Shown here piece after piece: positions 36,647 to 47,730 of a stretch of DNA of 64,000 nt (the first letter of the stretch is position 1; each line of letters starts with the position of its first letter). Under the pieces are notes generated by a model. It saw only the letters and a program-made list of their open reading frames with translations, did no database searches and was not told the origin of the DNA. A program made the translations under genes and the position numbers. The stretch is from Sulfurimonas crateris. Its GTDB lineage: Bacteria; Campylobacterota; Campylobacteria; Campylobacterales; Sulfurimonadaceae. Location: the NCBI RefSeq assembly GCF_005217605.1, contig NZ_SZPX01000008.1, positions 62,001 through 126,000 on the forward strand, written 5' to 3'.

Positions 36647-36690
36647 ATGTGACAAATATTACATACTCTTTACTTTTCTTCTGTAATAAT
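36647..36690 (+). promoter_or_regulatory. Crp-type operator plus extended -10 of the 64-aa gene
   Basis: ATGTGA-CAAATA-TTACAT (36647-36664), in reverse complement, matches the KCG-peptide operator at 18 of 20 positions of the extended site. TGtAATAAT gives a -10 at 36685-36690, ending 34.5 bases from the operator centre. Confidence 0.7.
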
Positions 36691-36720
36691 AGTGAAATAA
36701 TCTCATAAAAAGGAGAGAAG

Positions 36721-36915
36721 ATGTGTATCCCACATGGAGCTATGGGCTCGGTAGATAATGGATATGTCAAAGAAGATAAACCTAAAAAAAGCATTAAGAG
36801 AGTTTCTCAAGAAGTTTTTGAAAAAGGCGATCCCAACTTTGTAGATGAGAGAGTAAAACCTTATGAACCTCAAAAGAAAAAGAAAGGATTGTTAGAGTCG
36901 CTTTTTTCCTCTTGA
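36721..36915 (+). CDS. Small soluble protein of unknown function
   Basis: 64 residues starting 'MCIPHGAMGSVDNGYVKED' and rich in Lys, Asp and Glu, with no signal peptide. AAAAAGGAGAGAAG before the ATG is a strong ribosome binding site. I do not recognise the family. It has its own promoter with a Crp-type operator and so belongs to the same inferred regulon as the KCG peptide. Its single Cys (C2) and His (H5) at the extreme N-terminus could bind metal, which is speculation. Confidence 0.7.
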   Translation: MCIPHGAMGSVDNGYVKEDKPKKSIKRVSQEVFEKGDPNFVDERVKPYEPQKKKKGLLESLFSS

Positions 36916-36930
36916 GTTGATAACTGTTTT

Positions 36931-37266
36931 TTAAAGAGGCATACCCTCTTTACCTTCTGCAAGAGAGCTTAAAAAGCTCTCCATGTCATACTTTACTCTG
37001 TATTCAGGGGTCATGATATGGATAAGAATATCACCCATATCGACAACAACCCAGTCACTGCTCTCATCAACGTTTACAAATTTTTCTGCAGGTTTTAGCT
37101 CATTTTTTAGATGGTCCAAAAGCGCTAGTGTATGTTTTGATCCAAGAGATGATGCGATGACCGCGTAATCGACAAAGTAGTTTTTCTCTCTTAGGTCAAA
37201 AACCTCTATGTTCTCCGCTTTGTTCTTATCTAAGACTTCGGTTATTTTTTCTATTCTGTTTTGCAA
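36931..37266 (-). CDS. rsfS: Ribosomal silencing factor RsfS
   Basis: 111 residues, Iojap/RsfS family: 'ENIEVFDLREKNYFVDYAVIASSLGSKHTLALLDHLKNELK', 'DSSDWVVVDMGDILIHIMTPEYRVKYDME'. It binds ribosomal protein L14 and blocks subunit joining in starvation. The start overlaps the nadD end by 16 bases, the usual nadD-rsfS pairing. Confidence 0.94.
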   Translation of the reverse strand: MQNRIEKITEVLDKNKAENIEVFDLREKNYFVDYAVIASSLGSKHTLALLDHLKNELKPAEKFVNVDESSDWVVVDMGDILIHIMTPEYRVKYDMESFLSSLAEGKEGMPL

Positions 37267-37799
37267 CTGTTTTCCTTGTAAAAATTATATATCTCTTTTG
37301 CACACTTTTTTGGCAGTTTTGAGATCTCAATGCACTCTCTAAGATTGGTCGATGATATTTTTTCATCAACATCAAGTCTTAAAAACTGCTCTGGTATCTC
37401 AATATTGTCCCTTGGGACTACTATAAACGTCACCAGTTCTTTTAGCTCATCATATCTGTCCCATTTATGAAGCGAAAAGAGGTTGTCCGCACCTATTACA
37501 AGATATATTTTTCTATAGCTCTCTAAAAGGTGCTTAACGCTCTTGATTGATGAGACCGCTCTTTTTTGTAAAACTTCATACTCTGAAATTTCAACATTTT
37601 TATACTCTTTAAATATCTCTTTTAACCACTCTACTCTAAGAGAGGCAGGAGCATAAAAAGTTGACTTAAACGGATTTAGATAAGTCGGCATTACTATAAC
37701 TTTTTCAATTTCTTTGAAATTTATCAAAGCCTTAACTATTGCCTCGTGACCGATATGCGGCGGGTCAAAAGAGCCGCCAAAAAGTGCGATTGTATCCAT
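37251..37799 (-). CDS. nadD: Nicotinate-nucleotide adenylyltransferase
   Basis: 182 residues. 'FGGSFDPPHIGHEAIV' gives the nucleotidyltransferase HxGH motif, and 'KISSTNLRE' is the ISSTxxR motif. It adenylates nicotinate mononucleotide in NAD synthesis. It overlaps rsfS and is divergent from gapA, as in Campylobacter. Confidence 0.95.
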   Translation of the reverse strand: MDTIALFGGSFDPPHIGHEAIVKALINFKEIEKVIVMPTYLNPFKSTFYAPASLRVEWLKEIFKEYKNVEISEYEVLQKRAVSSIKSVKHLLESYRKIYLVIGADNLFSLHKWDRYDELKELVTFIVVPRDNIEIPEQFLRLDVDEKISSTNLRECIEISKLPKKCAKEIYNFYKENSCKTE

Positions 37800-37864
37800 A
37801 TTTAAAGCGAATTATAACTAAGTTTAGGTAAAATTGCCCAATTTTTATTTTATTAGGAAATATA

Positions 37865-38863
37865 ATGGCACTAAAAATAGCAATTAACGGATTTGGTAGA
37901 ATCGGTCGCTGTGTAGCTCGTATTGCTGCAACAAGAGATGATGTAGAGATCGTAGCAATAAACGACATGGCAAGTATAGATATGATGCTCTACCTTCTTA
38001 AAAACGACTCTGTTCATGGAACATTTAAGAGCGAAGTAGTGCAGATCGATAATGAGAACATTACTATTGACGGTAAAAATATAAGAGTTTTTAGTGACAG
38101 AGATCCAAAAAACTTAAAATTTGCCGAGTGCGGTGCAGATATGGTTTTGGAGTGTACGGGCGTGTTTTTGAGTAAAAAAGATGCTCAGATTCATATCGAC
38201 AACGGCGTGAAGAAGGTTCTCTTCTCGGCCCCTGCAAAAGATGACACTCCTACGTTTGTTCTTGGCGTAAACGAGCATCTTTATGCTGGACAAAACATAG
38301 TCTCTAATGCTTCATGTACGACAAACTGTCTTGGTCCTATAGCTAAAGTACTTGATGATGCTTTTGGGATAGAAAAAGGTCTTATGACGACAATTCACTC
38401 ATATACAAACGACCAAAATATTTTGGATGTGAAACACTCAAAAGATAAGCGCCGCGCACGTGCGGGAGCTATCAATATGATCCCGACAACTACCGGTGCT
38501 GCAAAGGCAATTGGTCTGGTTCTTCCTCAGCTTCAAGGTAAGCTTCACGGGCAGAGCGTTCGTGTTCCGACACCTAACGTCTCTATGGTTGACCTTAACG
38601 TTATCGTTAAGAAAAACACTACAAAAGAGGAAGTGACGGCTGTATTTAACAAAGCTGCAGATGGAGCTCTTAAAGGAATCATTCTTATAGACAAGGAGAT
38701 GAGAGTCTCTCAAGATTTCGTCGGATGCGAGTACAGCTCTATAGTAGCAGAGGATCTTACTCAGGTAATTGACGGCAATATGGTCAAAGTTATGGCTTGG
38801 TACGACAATGAGTGGGGATACTCGACAAGACTTTTAGATATGGCTCTTCATATCAGTAAATAG
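37865..38863 (+). CDS. gapA: Glyceraldehyde-3-phosphate dehydrogenase
   Basis: 332 residues. 'INGFGRIGRCVAR' is the NAD-binding motif and 'SNASCTTNCLGP' contains the catalytic Cys. It oxidises glyceraldehyde-3-phosphate. It heads gapA-pgk-tpiA-fabI, the usual Campylobacterota order. AGGA precedes the ATG. In an autotroph it probably works mainly in gluconeogenesis. Confidence 0.97.
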   Translation: MALKIAINGFGRIGRCVARIAATRDDVEIVAINDMASIDMMLYLLKNDSVHGTFKSEVVQIDNENITIDGKNIRVFSDRDPKNLKFAECGADMVLECTGVFLSKKDAQIHIDNGVKKVLFSAPAKDDTPTFVLGVNEHLYAGQNIVSNASCTTNCLGPIAKVLDDAFGIEKGLMTTIHSYTNDQNILDVKHSKDKRRARAGAINMIPTTTGAAKAIGLVLPQLQGKLHGQSVRVPTPNVSMVDLNVIVKKNTTKEEVTAVFNKAADGALKGIILIDKEMRVSQDFVGCEYSSIVAEDLTQVIDGNMVKVMAWYDNEWGYSTRLLDMALHISK

Positions 38864-38871
38864 GATAGAAT

Positions 38872-40071
38872 TTGGAACTATTAAATATTAAGAATTTAGA
38901 TTTAGCAGGCAAGAAAGTATTTATCAGATGCGATTTTAACGTGCCGATGGATGAGTTTGGAAATATATCAGACGACCGCCGTATACGCTCTGCTCTTGCT
39001 ACCATAAACTACTGTCTCGATCAAGATTGTTCCGTTGTGCTCGGTTCTCATCTTGGACGTCCTGACGGACAGGTAGTTGAGAAATATTCACTGATTCCCG
39101 TAGCTAGAAGAATTCAGCATCTCCTAAAGAGAGAAGTTATCTTGGCAAAAGATGTGGTGGGTGAAGATGCGCTATCAAAAGCAGCGGCTCTGAGACAAGG
39201 AGAGGTTCTGCTTTTAGAGAATCTTCGTTATGAAGATGGTGAGACAAAGAACGACAAAGAGCTCTCAAAAAAACTCTCTTCTATGGCTGATTTTTACATA
39301 AACGACGCATTTGGAGTGAGCCATCGTGCCCACTCATCCGTTGAGGGAATAACACACTTTTTTGATAACAACCATAAAGCAGCGGGATTTTTGCTTCAAA
39401 AAGAGATACAGTTTTTTGGCAAACTGATACAAAACCCTGTACGTCCTTTTGCGGCAATAGTAGGCGGCTCAAAGGTTTCGGGCAAACTTGAAGCGCTTAT
39501 CAACCTTCTGCCAAGAGTGGACAAGATCCTGATCGGCGGCGGTATGGCGTTTACGTTCTTAAAAAAGCTTGGGCACGATATAGGTGCTTCGCTTGTAGAA
39601 GATGACCTGCTCGAAGATGCAGGACACATTATGGATGAGGCAAAAAAACTTGGCGTAAAATTCTACCTGCCTGTGGATGTTGTTGCAGCAGAGAAGTTCG
39701 CGGAAGACTCTATTATAAAGATAACATCTTCTCAGGAGATCCCTGCTGGATGGATGGGTCTTGACATAGGACCTGCTACGGTCAGACTTTACAAAGAGGT
39801 ATTAGGCGATGTTCAGACTGTTCTGTGGAACGGTCCTATGGGCGTTTATGAGATGGATAAATTTGCAAGAGGCTCAAATGAGATAGCTCACTTTGTAGCT
39901 GACAGCTATGCAACAACCGTTGTAGGCGGTGGTGATACGGCTGATCTGGTTCAGAGAATCGGCGTTGATGATGAGATGACATTTATCTCAACAGGCGGCG
40001 GAGCATCTCTGGAACTGCTTGAGGGTAAGATTTTACCGGGCGTAGCATCTTTGATGATAAAAGAGGATTAG
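38872..40071 (+). CDS. pgk: Phosphoglycerate kinase
   Basis: 399 residues, TTG start after AGGATAG. '[24 protein letters not shown]' is the substrate motif, 'SHLGRPDGQ' follows, and '[16 protein letters not shown]' is the C-terminal nucleotide-binding motif. It interconverts 1,3-bisphosphoglycerate and 3-phosphoglycerate. Confidence 0.97.
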   Translation: MELLNIKNLDLAGKKVFIRCDFNVPMDEFGNISDDRRIRSALATINYCLDQDCSVVLGSHLGRPDGQVVEKYSLIPVARRIQHLLKREVILAKDVVGEDALSKAAALRQGEVLLLENLRYEDGETKNDKELSKKLSSMADFYINDAFGVSHRAHSSVEGITHFFDNNHKAAGFLLQKEIQFFGKLIQNPVRPFAAIVGGSKVSGKLEALINLLPRVDKILIGGGMAFTFLKKLGHDIGASLVEDDLLEDAGHIMDEAKKLGVKFYLPVDVVAAEKFAEDSIIKITSSQEIPAGWMGLDIGPATVRLYKEVLGDVQTVLWNGPMGVYEMDKFARGSNEIAHFVADSYATTVVGGGDTADLVQRIGVDDEMTFISTGGGASLELLEGKILPGVASLMIKED

Positions 40072-40074
40072 AGT

Positions 40075-41620
<1,546 letters not shown>

Positions 41621-41803
41621 CTGCAAACAAACATTTTAAAGTCTTAAGCTTCTTTGCTTTAGCCTTTAAAAGAACACTATTAAATTTTCTTCAATAAACT
41701 GCCTGATTTCTAATCTATTTTCTGTACTGCTTGCAACTTCAATTTTTGCAGATAAGGAGAGATCGGCTATTTAATGTAAGCGCAAAATCGATTTAAGATA
41801 GCG

Positions 41804-41831
41804 CCATATTCCTTTTTGGAATATGGTTTTT
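41804..41831 (+). terminator. Strong intrinsic terminator
   Basis: A perfect 9-bp stem (CCATATTCC / GGAATATGG) with a T5 loop is followed directly by TTTTT. It lies about 180 bases after fabI and 10 before the end of the convergent lipoprotein gene. Confidence 0.85.
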
Positions 41832-41840
41832 ATAGCAGAA

Positions 41841-42311
41841 TTAATTCTTACCTATTACAGGCATAGAACTTATCTTGTTTACGTGTGAATTCTTCTCATC
41901 TGTTATGTGAGTAGCGTTGTAAACAGACATTTTATCTACATACTCTTGCAGAGTAAATGCTCTATCCTCTTCCTTATATTTAGATTGTACCTCTTTTTGT
42001 CTCTCTACCTGCTGGGCAGTGAGCTCCTTTAAAACTACGCCTGTATCACTCTCTACAAGTTTTGCAGAGCCGTCCTCATTTGGGATGATTTTAACTTTTG
42101 TATCTCCGGTAGGAGCCTCAGTTCCTGCGACGATCGGTTCCCACTCATTCTTTAACCAGTTGTCCAGTGCTTGTTGCATATAGCCACTTTTTTTCTCTTT
42201 TTTCCCGGCAACGCTGTTTAGTGCTTGGTTCTGAGATGGGTTCGCACCATCCACTTTACTACATGCACTAAAGAGTGTAACTGCCAATATTGTCATAATT
42301 ATGTTTTTCAT
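41841..42311 (-). CDS. Putative lipoprotein
   Basis: 156 residues. The N-terminus 'MKNIIMTILAVTLFSAC' is a lipoprotein signal with Cys17 as the lipidation site. The mature part is hydrophilic and charged, with 'DNWLKNEWEPIVAG' and 'KVKIIPNEDGSAKLVESDTG'. I do not recognise a domain. It is anchored at a membrane and is divergent from the porin gene. Confidence 0.7.
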   Translation of the reverse strand: MKNIIMTILAVTLFSACSKVDGANPSQNQALNSVAGKKEKKSGYMQQALDNWLKNEWEPIVAGTEAPTGDTKVKIIPNEDGSAKLVESDTGVVLKELTAQQVERQKEVQSKYKEEDRAFTLQEYVDKMSVYNATHITDEKNSHVNKISSMPVIGKN

Positions 42312-42457
42312 AATGTAAGTATACAGAAAATAAATAACAATATGGCAAAAAATATTAGTTTATTGGTGTAAGTTAAACTTAATTTAAAGTTTTATATGAC
42401 ATTATGATGACAATATATTGACAAACTGTTGACAATATTAAAACTAGGAGAAACGAG

Positions 42458-43759
42458 ATGAGATTAACAAAATTAAGTTTAATAGCAGCAATGCTAATAG
42501 GTTCAACTGCATTTGCAATTGAAAACACAAAAGTTTCTGGTGACGTAAAATTATTCTACGGAACAATGGATGCTGACAATACTACGGATTTAACAAATGA
42601 TTTATCACAATCAACTGACGGTAAGACATCGTTTTTTGATGCTGATGGTGCTTATGGCGACCTTGCTGTTAACCTAGAGTTGACTACAGATCTTACTAAA
42701 GGTGTATCTGCAGGTGTAAAAGGTACTTTTATAACTACTTTAGGTTTAGAGAGCAACCTTGTAAGTAACACTTGGTCGAATGTTCACGGCGTAACAGGGA
42801 ATACTCCTGCTGGCTTCTCTGGTGGTTATCAGTTAGATGACGCAATGTATATAGGTGAGCTATGGGTTGCAGGTTCTGCATTTGACACTACTCTAAAAGT
42901 AGGTCGTCAAGCACTTGATACTCCTTTAGCGTTTACTGAGACTTGGGGAATTGATGAAAATACTTTTGAAGCTGCAGTTGTAATCAACCAAAGCATTCCA
43001 GATACGACATTGGTAGGTGCATGGGTAGGTAAGTCAAACGGTTCTGCTGATGATGTTACTACTAATGTTACTATAAATGCTATTGACGCTGCACAGGCTG
43101 GCTATATGGCACAGGGTGGAAAGTTTAATACTTTTGCTCAAGACGGCGTTTATGTTGCAGGTCTTGTAAATAACTCAATCAAGCCATTGACAGTCTCTGC
43201 ATGGTACTACAGCCTTCAGCAGATGGCAGAAGCATACTGGTTACAGGCTGATGTAAATATTGGTGGCATCCTAGCTGGTGCTCAATATGCTCAGATAGAT
43301 ACTACTAAATTAACTGATACTAACAAAGACGATGAGGCATTTGCAGTAATGTTAGGATATGAAGCTAAAGATGTAGCTACAGTAAAAGTTGCATACTCAT
43401 CTGTTGATGAAGAAGGTACTATCGGTCTTGGAAATGTTGCAACGACTACAGGTCAGTCTAAGCTTTACACAGAGATGTGGTGGACTTACGGTGCTGTTTC
43501 TGCAACTGGTGCAGATTCTTATTCTATAACTGCAGAGGGAACTGTTGCAGGTATTGATCTGCTTGCAGGTTACTACTTTGCTGATATAGATGTTACTGGA
43601 ACTGCAAATGATTCAGAAGTTACTGAGATAGCTCTAACTGCTACAAAATCATTTGGTCCATTGGACACTACTTTAGCAATTATTATGGATAATGAAGAAA
43701 CTGCTACGACAGATTATGATACTAATCATCTTCAAGTTTATCTAACATACAATTTCTAA
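42458..43759 (+). CDS. Outer-membrane porin
   Basis: 433 residues. The signal peptide ends 'STAFA'. The mature protein has alternating amphipathic strands, Gly/Asp/Thr-rich loops and a terminal Phe ('VYLTYNF'), as required for BAM assembly. It resembles the Opr-type porins of Sulfurimonas and Arcobacter. ACTAGGAGAAACG precedes the ATG and codon use looks highly expressed. The substrate is unknown. Confidence 0.87.
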   Translation: MRLTKLSLIAAMLIGSTAFAIENTKVSGDVKLFYGTMDADNTTDLTNDLSQSTDGKTSFFDADGAYGDLAVNLELTTDLTKGVSAGVKGTFITTLGLESNLVSNTWSNVHGVTGNTPAGFSGGYQLDDAMYIGELWVAGSAFDTTLKVGRQALDTPLAFTETWGIDENTFEAAVVINQSIPDTTLVGAWVGKSNGSADDVTTNVTINAIDAAQAGYMAQGGKFNTFAQDGVYVAGLVNNSIKPLTVSAWYYSLQQMAEAYWLQADVNIGGILAGAQYAQIDTTKLTDTNKDDEAFAVMLGYEAKDVATVKVAYSSVDEEGTIGLGNVATTTGQSKLYTEMWWTYGAVSATGADSYSITAEGTVAGIDLLAGYYFADIDVTGTANDSEVTEIALTATKSFGPLDTTLAIIMDNEETATTDYDTNHLQVYLTYNF

Positions 43760-43784
43760 TCACTGCCATACACCCTTTTATAAG

Positions 43785-43859
43785 CTCATCTTCCCCGACC
43801 TCCTTCCGGGGGAATGAGCCCTCCTCATCTTCTCCTTTCCTGTTTTGTGTGAAGATGAG
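43785..43859. terminator. Overlapping inverted repeats after the porin gene
   Basis: CTCATCTTC occurs at 43785 and 43824, and its exact complement GAAGATGAG lies at 43851-43859. A C-rich left arm (TTCCCCG) also pairs with CGGGGGAA at about 43808-43815. The first hairpin is a plausible porin terminator or mRNA stabiliser. No strong T tract follows. Confidence 0.4.
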
Positions 43860-43899
43860 TAGGTCTCATTTTGATCTTTTTTAGCTATAATTTTTTTCA

Positions 43900-44859
43900 A
43901 TGAACAGATTAATTAAAAAAACGGCATATATACTTTTCATGCTTCTTCTTATCTCCGTTATCTCTTTTTTGGCGATCCATGCCGCGCCCAACAGCTTTTT
44001 TGGAGCAGGTGAATTAAACCCGAATATGACGGACGAGGCAATAGCCGCGCTAAAAGCCGTATACGGTCTTGACAAACCTCTGTCGCAGCAATATACAGAC
44101 TGGGTTATAAACATCTTTAGCCTAAATTTCGGCATCTCTTTTGTAAGCGGTCAGGATGTAAGTGCCGAGATACTAAAGCGCCTCCCCGTAACATTAACTA
44201 TGAATATAAGCGCGCTTGTTGCCGTATTTGTAATATCTCTCTATTTAGGTATAAAAGCGGCACTTAGTTATGAGAAAAAGAGTGACTACATCATTCGCCA
44301 GATATCTCTTGTATCGTTCTCTATGCCTTCGTTTTACCTGGCACTTCTTTTTATAATCTTTTTCTCTTTGACCTTGGGGTTGTTTCCTATCTCTGGTCTG
44401 CACTCCGTAGAGCCAAAAGAGGGAGTCGCTTACTATCTTGATATGGCGTGGCATCTGGTCTTGCCTGTAGGGGTTATGATATTTGTGGGGCTTGGAAGTA
44501 TGATAATCTATATCCGCTCTCTCACGCTGGAGATACTAAAGAGCGACTACTACTACTTCGCACTCTCCCGCGGTTTGGGTAAAAAAGAGCTTCTTCGCTA
44601 CTACATACTTCCAAATCTTCTGCCGCCGATAATCACTCTTTTGGGGCTCTCTTTGCCGGGGCTTATAGGCGGAAGTGTTATTTTGGAGTCTATTTTCGGG
44701 ATAGAGGGGATGGGGCAGCTCTTTTATATGAGCGCTCTGAGCCGTGACTACCCTATAATAATGGGCACTTTGATGATAACGGCGTTCTTGACTCTTTTAG
44801 GCAATATGATAGCGGATATGCTCCTTTTGAAGCTAAATCCTTATATGTCAAGAGAGTAG
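43900..44859 (+). CDS. DppB/OppB-type ABC transporter permease (orphan)
   Basis: 319 residues, six membrane helices. The peptide/nickel permease pattern is present: 'MTDEAIAALKAVYGLDKPLSQQYTDWV' and the EAA-like loop 'FALSRGLGKKELLRYYILPNLLPPIITLLG'. It would pair with a DppC-type permease, ATPases and a binding protein, but none is adjacent. The next gene (nusA) is convergent, so the partners lie elsewhere. Confidence 0.85.
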   Translation: MNRLIKKTAYILFMLLLISVISFLAIHAAPNSFFGAGELNPNMTDEAIAALKAVYGLDKPLSQQYTDWVINIFSLNFGISFVSGQDVSAEILKRLPVTLTMNISALVAVFVISLYLGIKAALSYEKKSDYIIRQISLVSFSMPSFYLALLFIIFFSLTLGLFPISGLHSVEPKEGVAYYLDMAWHLVLPVGVMIFVGLGSMIIYIRSLTLEILKSDYYYFALSRGLGKKELLRYYILPNLLPPIITLLGLSLPGLIGGSVILESIFGIEGMGQLFYMSALSRDYPIIMGTLMITAFLTLLGNMIADMLLLKLNPYMSRE

Positions 44860-44863
44860 TTGG

Positions 44864-46000
44864 CTAGTTAAACAGAGCCGCTAACGCGTCAACGCTCTCT
44901 TTTTGTTCGCTGCTGCTCTCACTGCCATCTTGCTCAGATTTGTCACTCTCTACAAGCTCTATATTTAGACCGCTAAGCATAGAAGCAAGACGTATATTTA
45001 TACCGCCTTTACCGATAGCTTTTGATTTTTGATCACTTGAGAGCGTGATGATAGCTTTCTCGGCCTCACCGTTCTCATCTTTTACGATCTCAACCGCAGA
45101 TATGATAGCAGGACTCATAATTCTTGATAGGAAAAGCTCAGGAATACTCGTATACTCTATACAATCTATATTTTCACCGATAAGCTCTTGGCTTACGGCA
45201 TTGATACGGACACCTTTTACACCGACAGTCGCACCGACTGCATCAACTTGCGGGTGCATGCTTACAAGCGCTATTTTAGCTCTTTCACCGGGAATGCGCG
45301 CGCTCTTTTCTATAATAACCGTACCGTCTGCTATCTCAGGTACTTCAAGTGCCAAAAGCTCCTCTAGAAATTTTGGAGAGGTACGTGAGAGCTCAATTTG
45401 GATGCCGTTCTCTTTGTCCATATTTACACGTCTTACAACAGCTTTTAGATGGTCTCCAACTTTGAAAACTTCGCCTTTTATACGGCTTTTCATTGGAAGT
45501 ACCGCACGGACTTCATCGACATCTATATATGTCGCGTTGTTGTTGTCCACTCTTGTTACTCTGCCGGTAACGAGTGTCCCGATCTTAGCTTTATACTTGT
45601 TAAAAATCTCATCTTCAATAAGTCTTTGAATATGGTACTCTATCTCACGGTGAAGTGATGAAGCGGCAGTTCTTCCGTACTCTTCCAAGTCATGCGGGAT
45701 CTGAAGCTGATCGTCAAGTTCTACCTGATCGTCATACTCTCTAGCCTCTGTTATAGAGATATATGCAGGAGCCGTCTCTTCATCTTTTAATCTCTCGTCA
45801 TCGTCTGCAACTACCGTTATTGTCTGAATAACATCAAGAGTTTTTGTCTGGCTGTTTATTACCGCTTCAAAGGCAAATTTTGAGTTTATGACTCTTTTTG
45901 CGGTTTGAATAAATGCTGTTTTTAGTGCCTCTTTTACCTTCTCAGGTTTAAGACCTTTTTCATGTGCTATTGCTTCAACTATATCTAGAATTTTTTCCAT
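44864..46000 (-). CDS. nusA: Transcription termination/antitermination factor NusA
   Basis: 378 residues. An N-terminal RNA-polymerase-binding domain is followed by S1 ('IGTLVTGRVTRVDNNNATYIDVDEVRAVLPMKSRI') and two KH domains ('GVKGVRINAVSQELIGENIDCI', 'IGKGGINIRLASMLSG'). The acidic C-terminal repeats of E. coli NusA are missing, as in other Campylobacterota. It acts with RNA polymerase in pausing and termination. Confidence 0.95.
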   Translation of the reverse strand: MEKILDIVEAIAHEKGLKPEKVKEALKTAFIQTAKRVINSKFAFEAVINSQTKTLDVIQTITVVADDDERLKDEETAPAYISITEAREYDDQVELDDQLQIPHDLEEYGRTAASSLHREIEYHIQRLIEDEIFNKYKAKIGTLVTGRVTRVDNNNATYIDVDEVRAVLPMKSRIKGEVFKVGDHLKAVVRRVNMDKENGIQIELSRTSPKFLEELLALEVPEIADGTVIIEKSARIPGERAKIALVSMHPQVDAVGATVGVKGVRINAVSQELIGENIDCIEYTSIPELFLSRIMSPAIISAVEIVKDENGEAEKAIITLSSDQKSKAIGKGGINIRLASMLSGLNIELVESDKSEQDGSESSSEQKESVDALAALFN

Positions 46001-46173
46001 TACTCTGTCCTGTACAAAATTGTCTCATAAAAAACAGTGTTAAAAATATTTTTAGGGATTTCTTATGAAGAGTGTGATTGTACCAAAAATAGTCATAAAA
46101 TTAGCTTTAATGCGATTTTTAGTAGAGTTTTACTATAATGCAAGAAAATATAGCATTGATATAAGGATAGATT

Positions 46174-46419
46174 ATGGATTTAAAGTTTGCAAGAACAGAT
46201 ATTACGGTAAAACCTAAAAAAGCGGAACTAGAAAAGATAGAGGCTGCGTTAGAGAAGCAGGAGAGCGCAATCTTTTACTTTGACAGAGAAAATTCACACA
46301 AAGATCTTTTAGAGCTTCAGGACTATTTTGAGGCAAAAGGAAAAAGTTTTTATATGAACGAAGTTAAATACGGACTTGCAGATAACGAGTATATGTACCA
46401 AGTTCACATCATAAACTAA
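46174..46419 (+). CDS. HP0268-family protein (Smr-like nicking nuclease)
   Basis: 81 residues: 'MDLKFARTDITVKPKKAELEKIEAALEKQESAIFYFDRENSHKDLLELQDYFEAKGKSFYMNEVKYGLADNEYMY'-type fold summarised here only by its start and end motifs. It matches H. pylori HP0268 in size and position directly upstream of miaB. HP0268 has been reported to nick DNA and cleave RNA. The gap to miaB is 9 bases. Cellular role unknown. Confidence 0.75.
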   Translation: MDLKFARTDITVKPKKAELEKIEAALEKQESAIFYFDRENSHKDLLELQDYFEAKGKSFYMNEVKYGLADNEYMYQVHIIN

Positions 46420-46428
46420 GAATCTTAA

Positions 46429-47730
46429 ATGTCAAAAAAACTATTTATTGAAACATTAGGCTGTGCGATGAACTCTCGTGACAGCGAGCATATGATTGCC
46501 GCACTTAGAGAGAAAGAGGGTTATGAGACTACAGATGATCTAAAGAGTGCAGACCTTATTTTAATAAATACATGTTCGGTTAGAGAAAAACCCGTTGCAA
46601 AACTTTTCTCGGAGCTTGGAGTTTTTAACAAAAAGAGAAAAGAGGGTGCTAAGATAGGTGTTTGCGGCTGTACTGCATCGCATCTTGGCGAAGAGATAAT
46701 TAAAAAAGCGCCCTATGTCAGTTTTGTACTGGGGGCTAGAAACGTCTCTAAAATAACGGAAGTCCTGCACAAGGACAGAGCCGTTGAGGTAGATATTAAC
46801 TATGATGAGAGCGAATTTGCTTTTGACGAGTTTAGAACATCTCCATATAAAGCCTACATCAATATCTCCATCGGATGCGATAAATCTTGCACCTACTGCA
46901 TAGTTCCAAAAACCCGTGGGGATGAGATATCGATCCCTACAGAGCTTATTTTGCGTGAGGCTAAAAGAGCGGCAGATGGCGGAGCAAAAGAGCTTTTTCT
47001 TCTTGGTCAGAACGTTAACAACTACGGGCGCCGATTTTCAGGCGAACATGAAAAAGTAAATTTTACAGAACTGCTTAGAAGACTAAGTAAAATAGAGGGT
47101 ATTGAGAGAATCCGCTTTACCTCTCCGCATCCGTTTCATATGGATGATGAGTTTATAGAGGAGTTCGCTAAAAACCCTAAAATATGCAAATCTATGCATA
47201 TGCCGCTTCAAAGCGGTTCATCTAAAGTGCTTAGCGATATGAAACGCGGCTACACAAAAGAGTGGTTTTTAAACCGTGTTGAAAAACTAAGAAGTGTATC
47301 TCCAGATGTCAGCATTTCAACAGATATTATCGTTGCTTTTCCCGGAGAGAGCGATGAGGACTTTGAAGATACTCTAGATGTTATGAGAAAGGTGAGATTT
47401 GATCAGATATTCTCGTTTAAGTACTCTCCTAGACCTGAGACGGAGGCTGAGCACTATACAAACGTAGTAGATGAAGATGTCGCGTCTCAGAGACTCACAA
47501 CGCTTCAAAATCTCCATACGGAGATATTGGATGAAAAGAACAAAACACATCTGGGCAAGATATACAGAGTCTATTTTGAAGATCTTAATCAAGACTACTA
47601 TGTAAGCGGACGAAGCGATAACAATATAGTCATAAAAGTAAAAGGTTCTGATGAGCTTCTGGGTGAGTTTAGAGATGTAAAGATCACTCAGATAGGAAGA
47701 ACAATACTCAGTGGAGAAGTTGTTGGGTAA
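46429..47730 (+). CDS. miaB: tRNA-2-methylthio-N6-isopentenyladenosine synthase MiaB
   Basis: 433 residues. An N-terminal UPF0004 domain with Cys ligands (C11 in '[13 protein letters not shown]', 'NTCSVREK', '[11 protein letters not shown]') is followed by the radical-SAM CxxxCxxC '[11 protein letters not shown]' and a C-terminal TRAM domain. It methylthiolates A37 of certain tRNAs. 'SRDSEHM' after the first Cys is MiaB-like and separates it from RimO. Confidence 0.95.
   Translation: MSKKLFIETLGCAMNSRDSEHMIAALREKEGYETTDDLKSADLILINTCSVREKPVAKLFSELGVFNKKRKEGAKIGVCGCTASHLGEEIIKKAPYVSFVLGARNVSKITEVLHKDRAVEVDINYDESEFAFDEFRTSPYKAYINISIGCDKSCTYCIVPKTRGDEISIPTELILREAKRAADGGAKELFLLGQNVNNYGRRFSGEHEKVNFTELLRRLSKIEGIERIRFTSPHPFHMDDEFIEEFAKNPKICKSMHMPLQSGSSKVLSDMKRGYTKEWFLNRVEKLRSVSPDVSISTDIIVAFPGESDEDFEDTLDVMRKVRFDQIFSFKYSPRPETEAEHYTNVVDEDVASQRLTTLQNLHTEILDEKNKTHLGKIYRVYFEDLNQDYYVSGRSDNNIVIKVKGSDELLGEFRDVKITQIGRTILSGEVVG

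Noticed and set aside
41666-41770. A 35-codon open stretch on the minus strand between fabI and the lipoprotein gene
   Set aside because: It has no start codon or RBS and is bounded by stops; at best a gene remnant. The composition looks coding-like, but the length is too short to name it.
45045-45629. 194-codon open frame antisense to nusA
   Set aside because: It is serine/isoleucine-rich shadow coding opposite a conserved gene and has no RBS.
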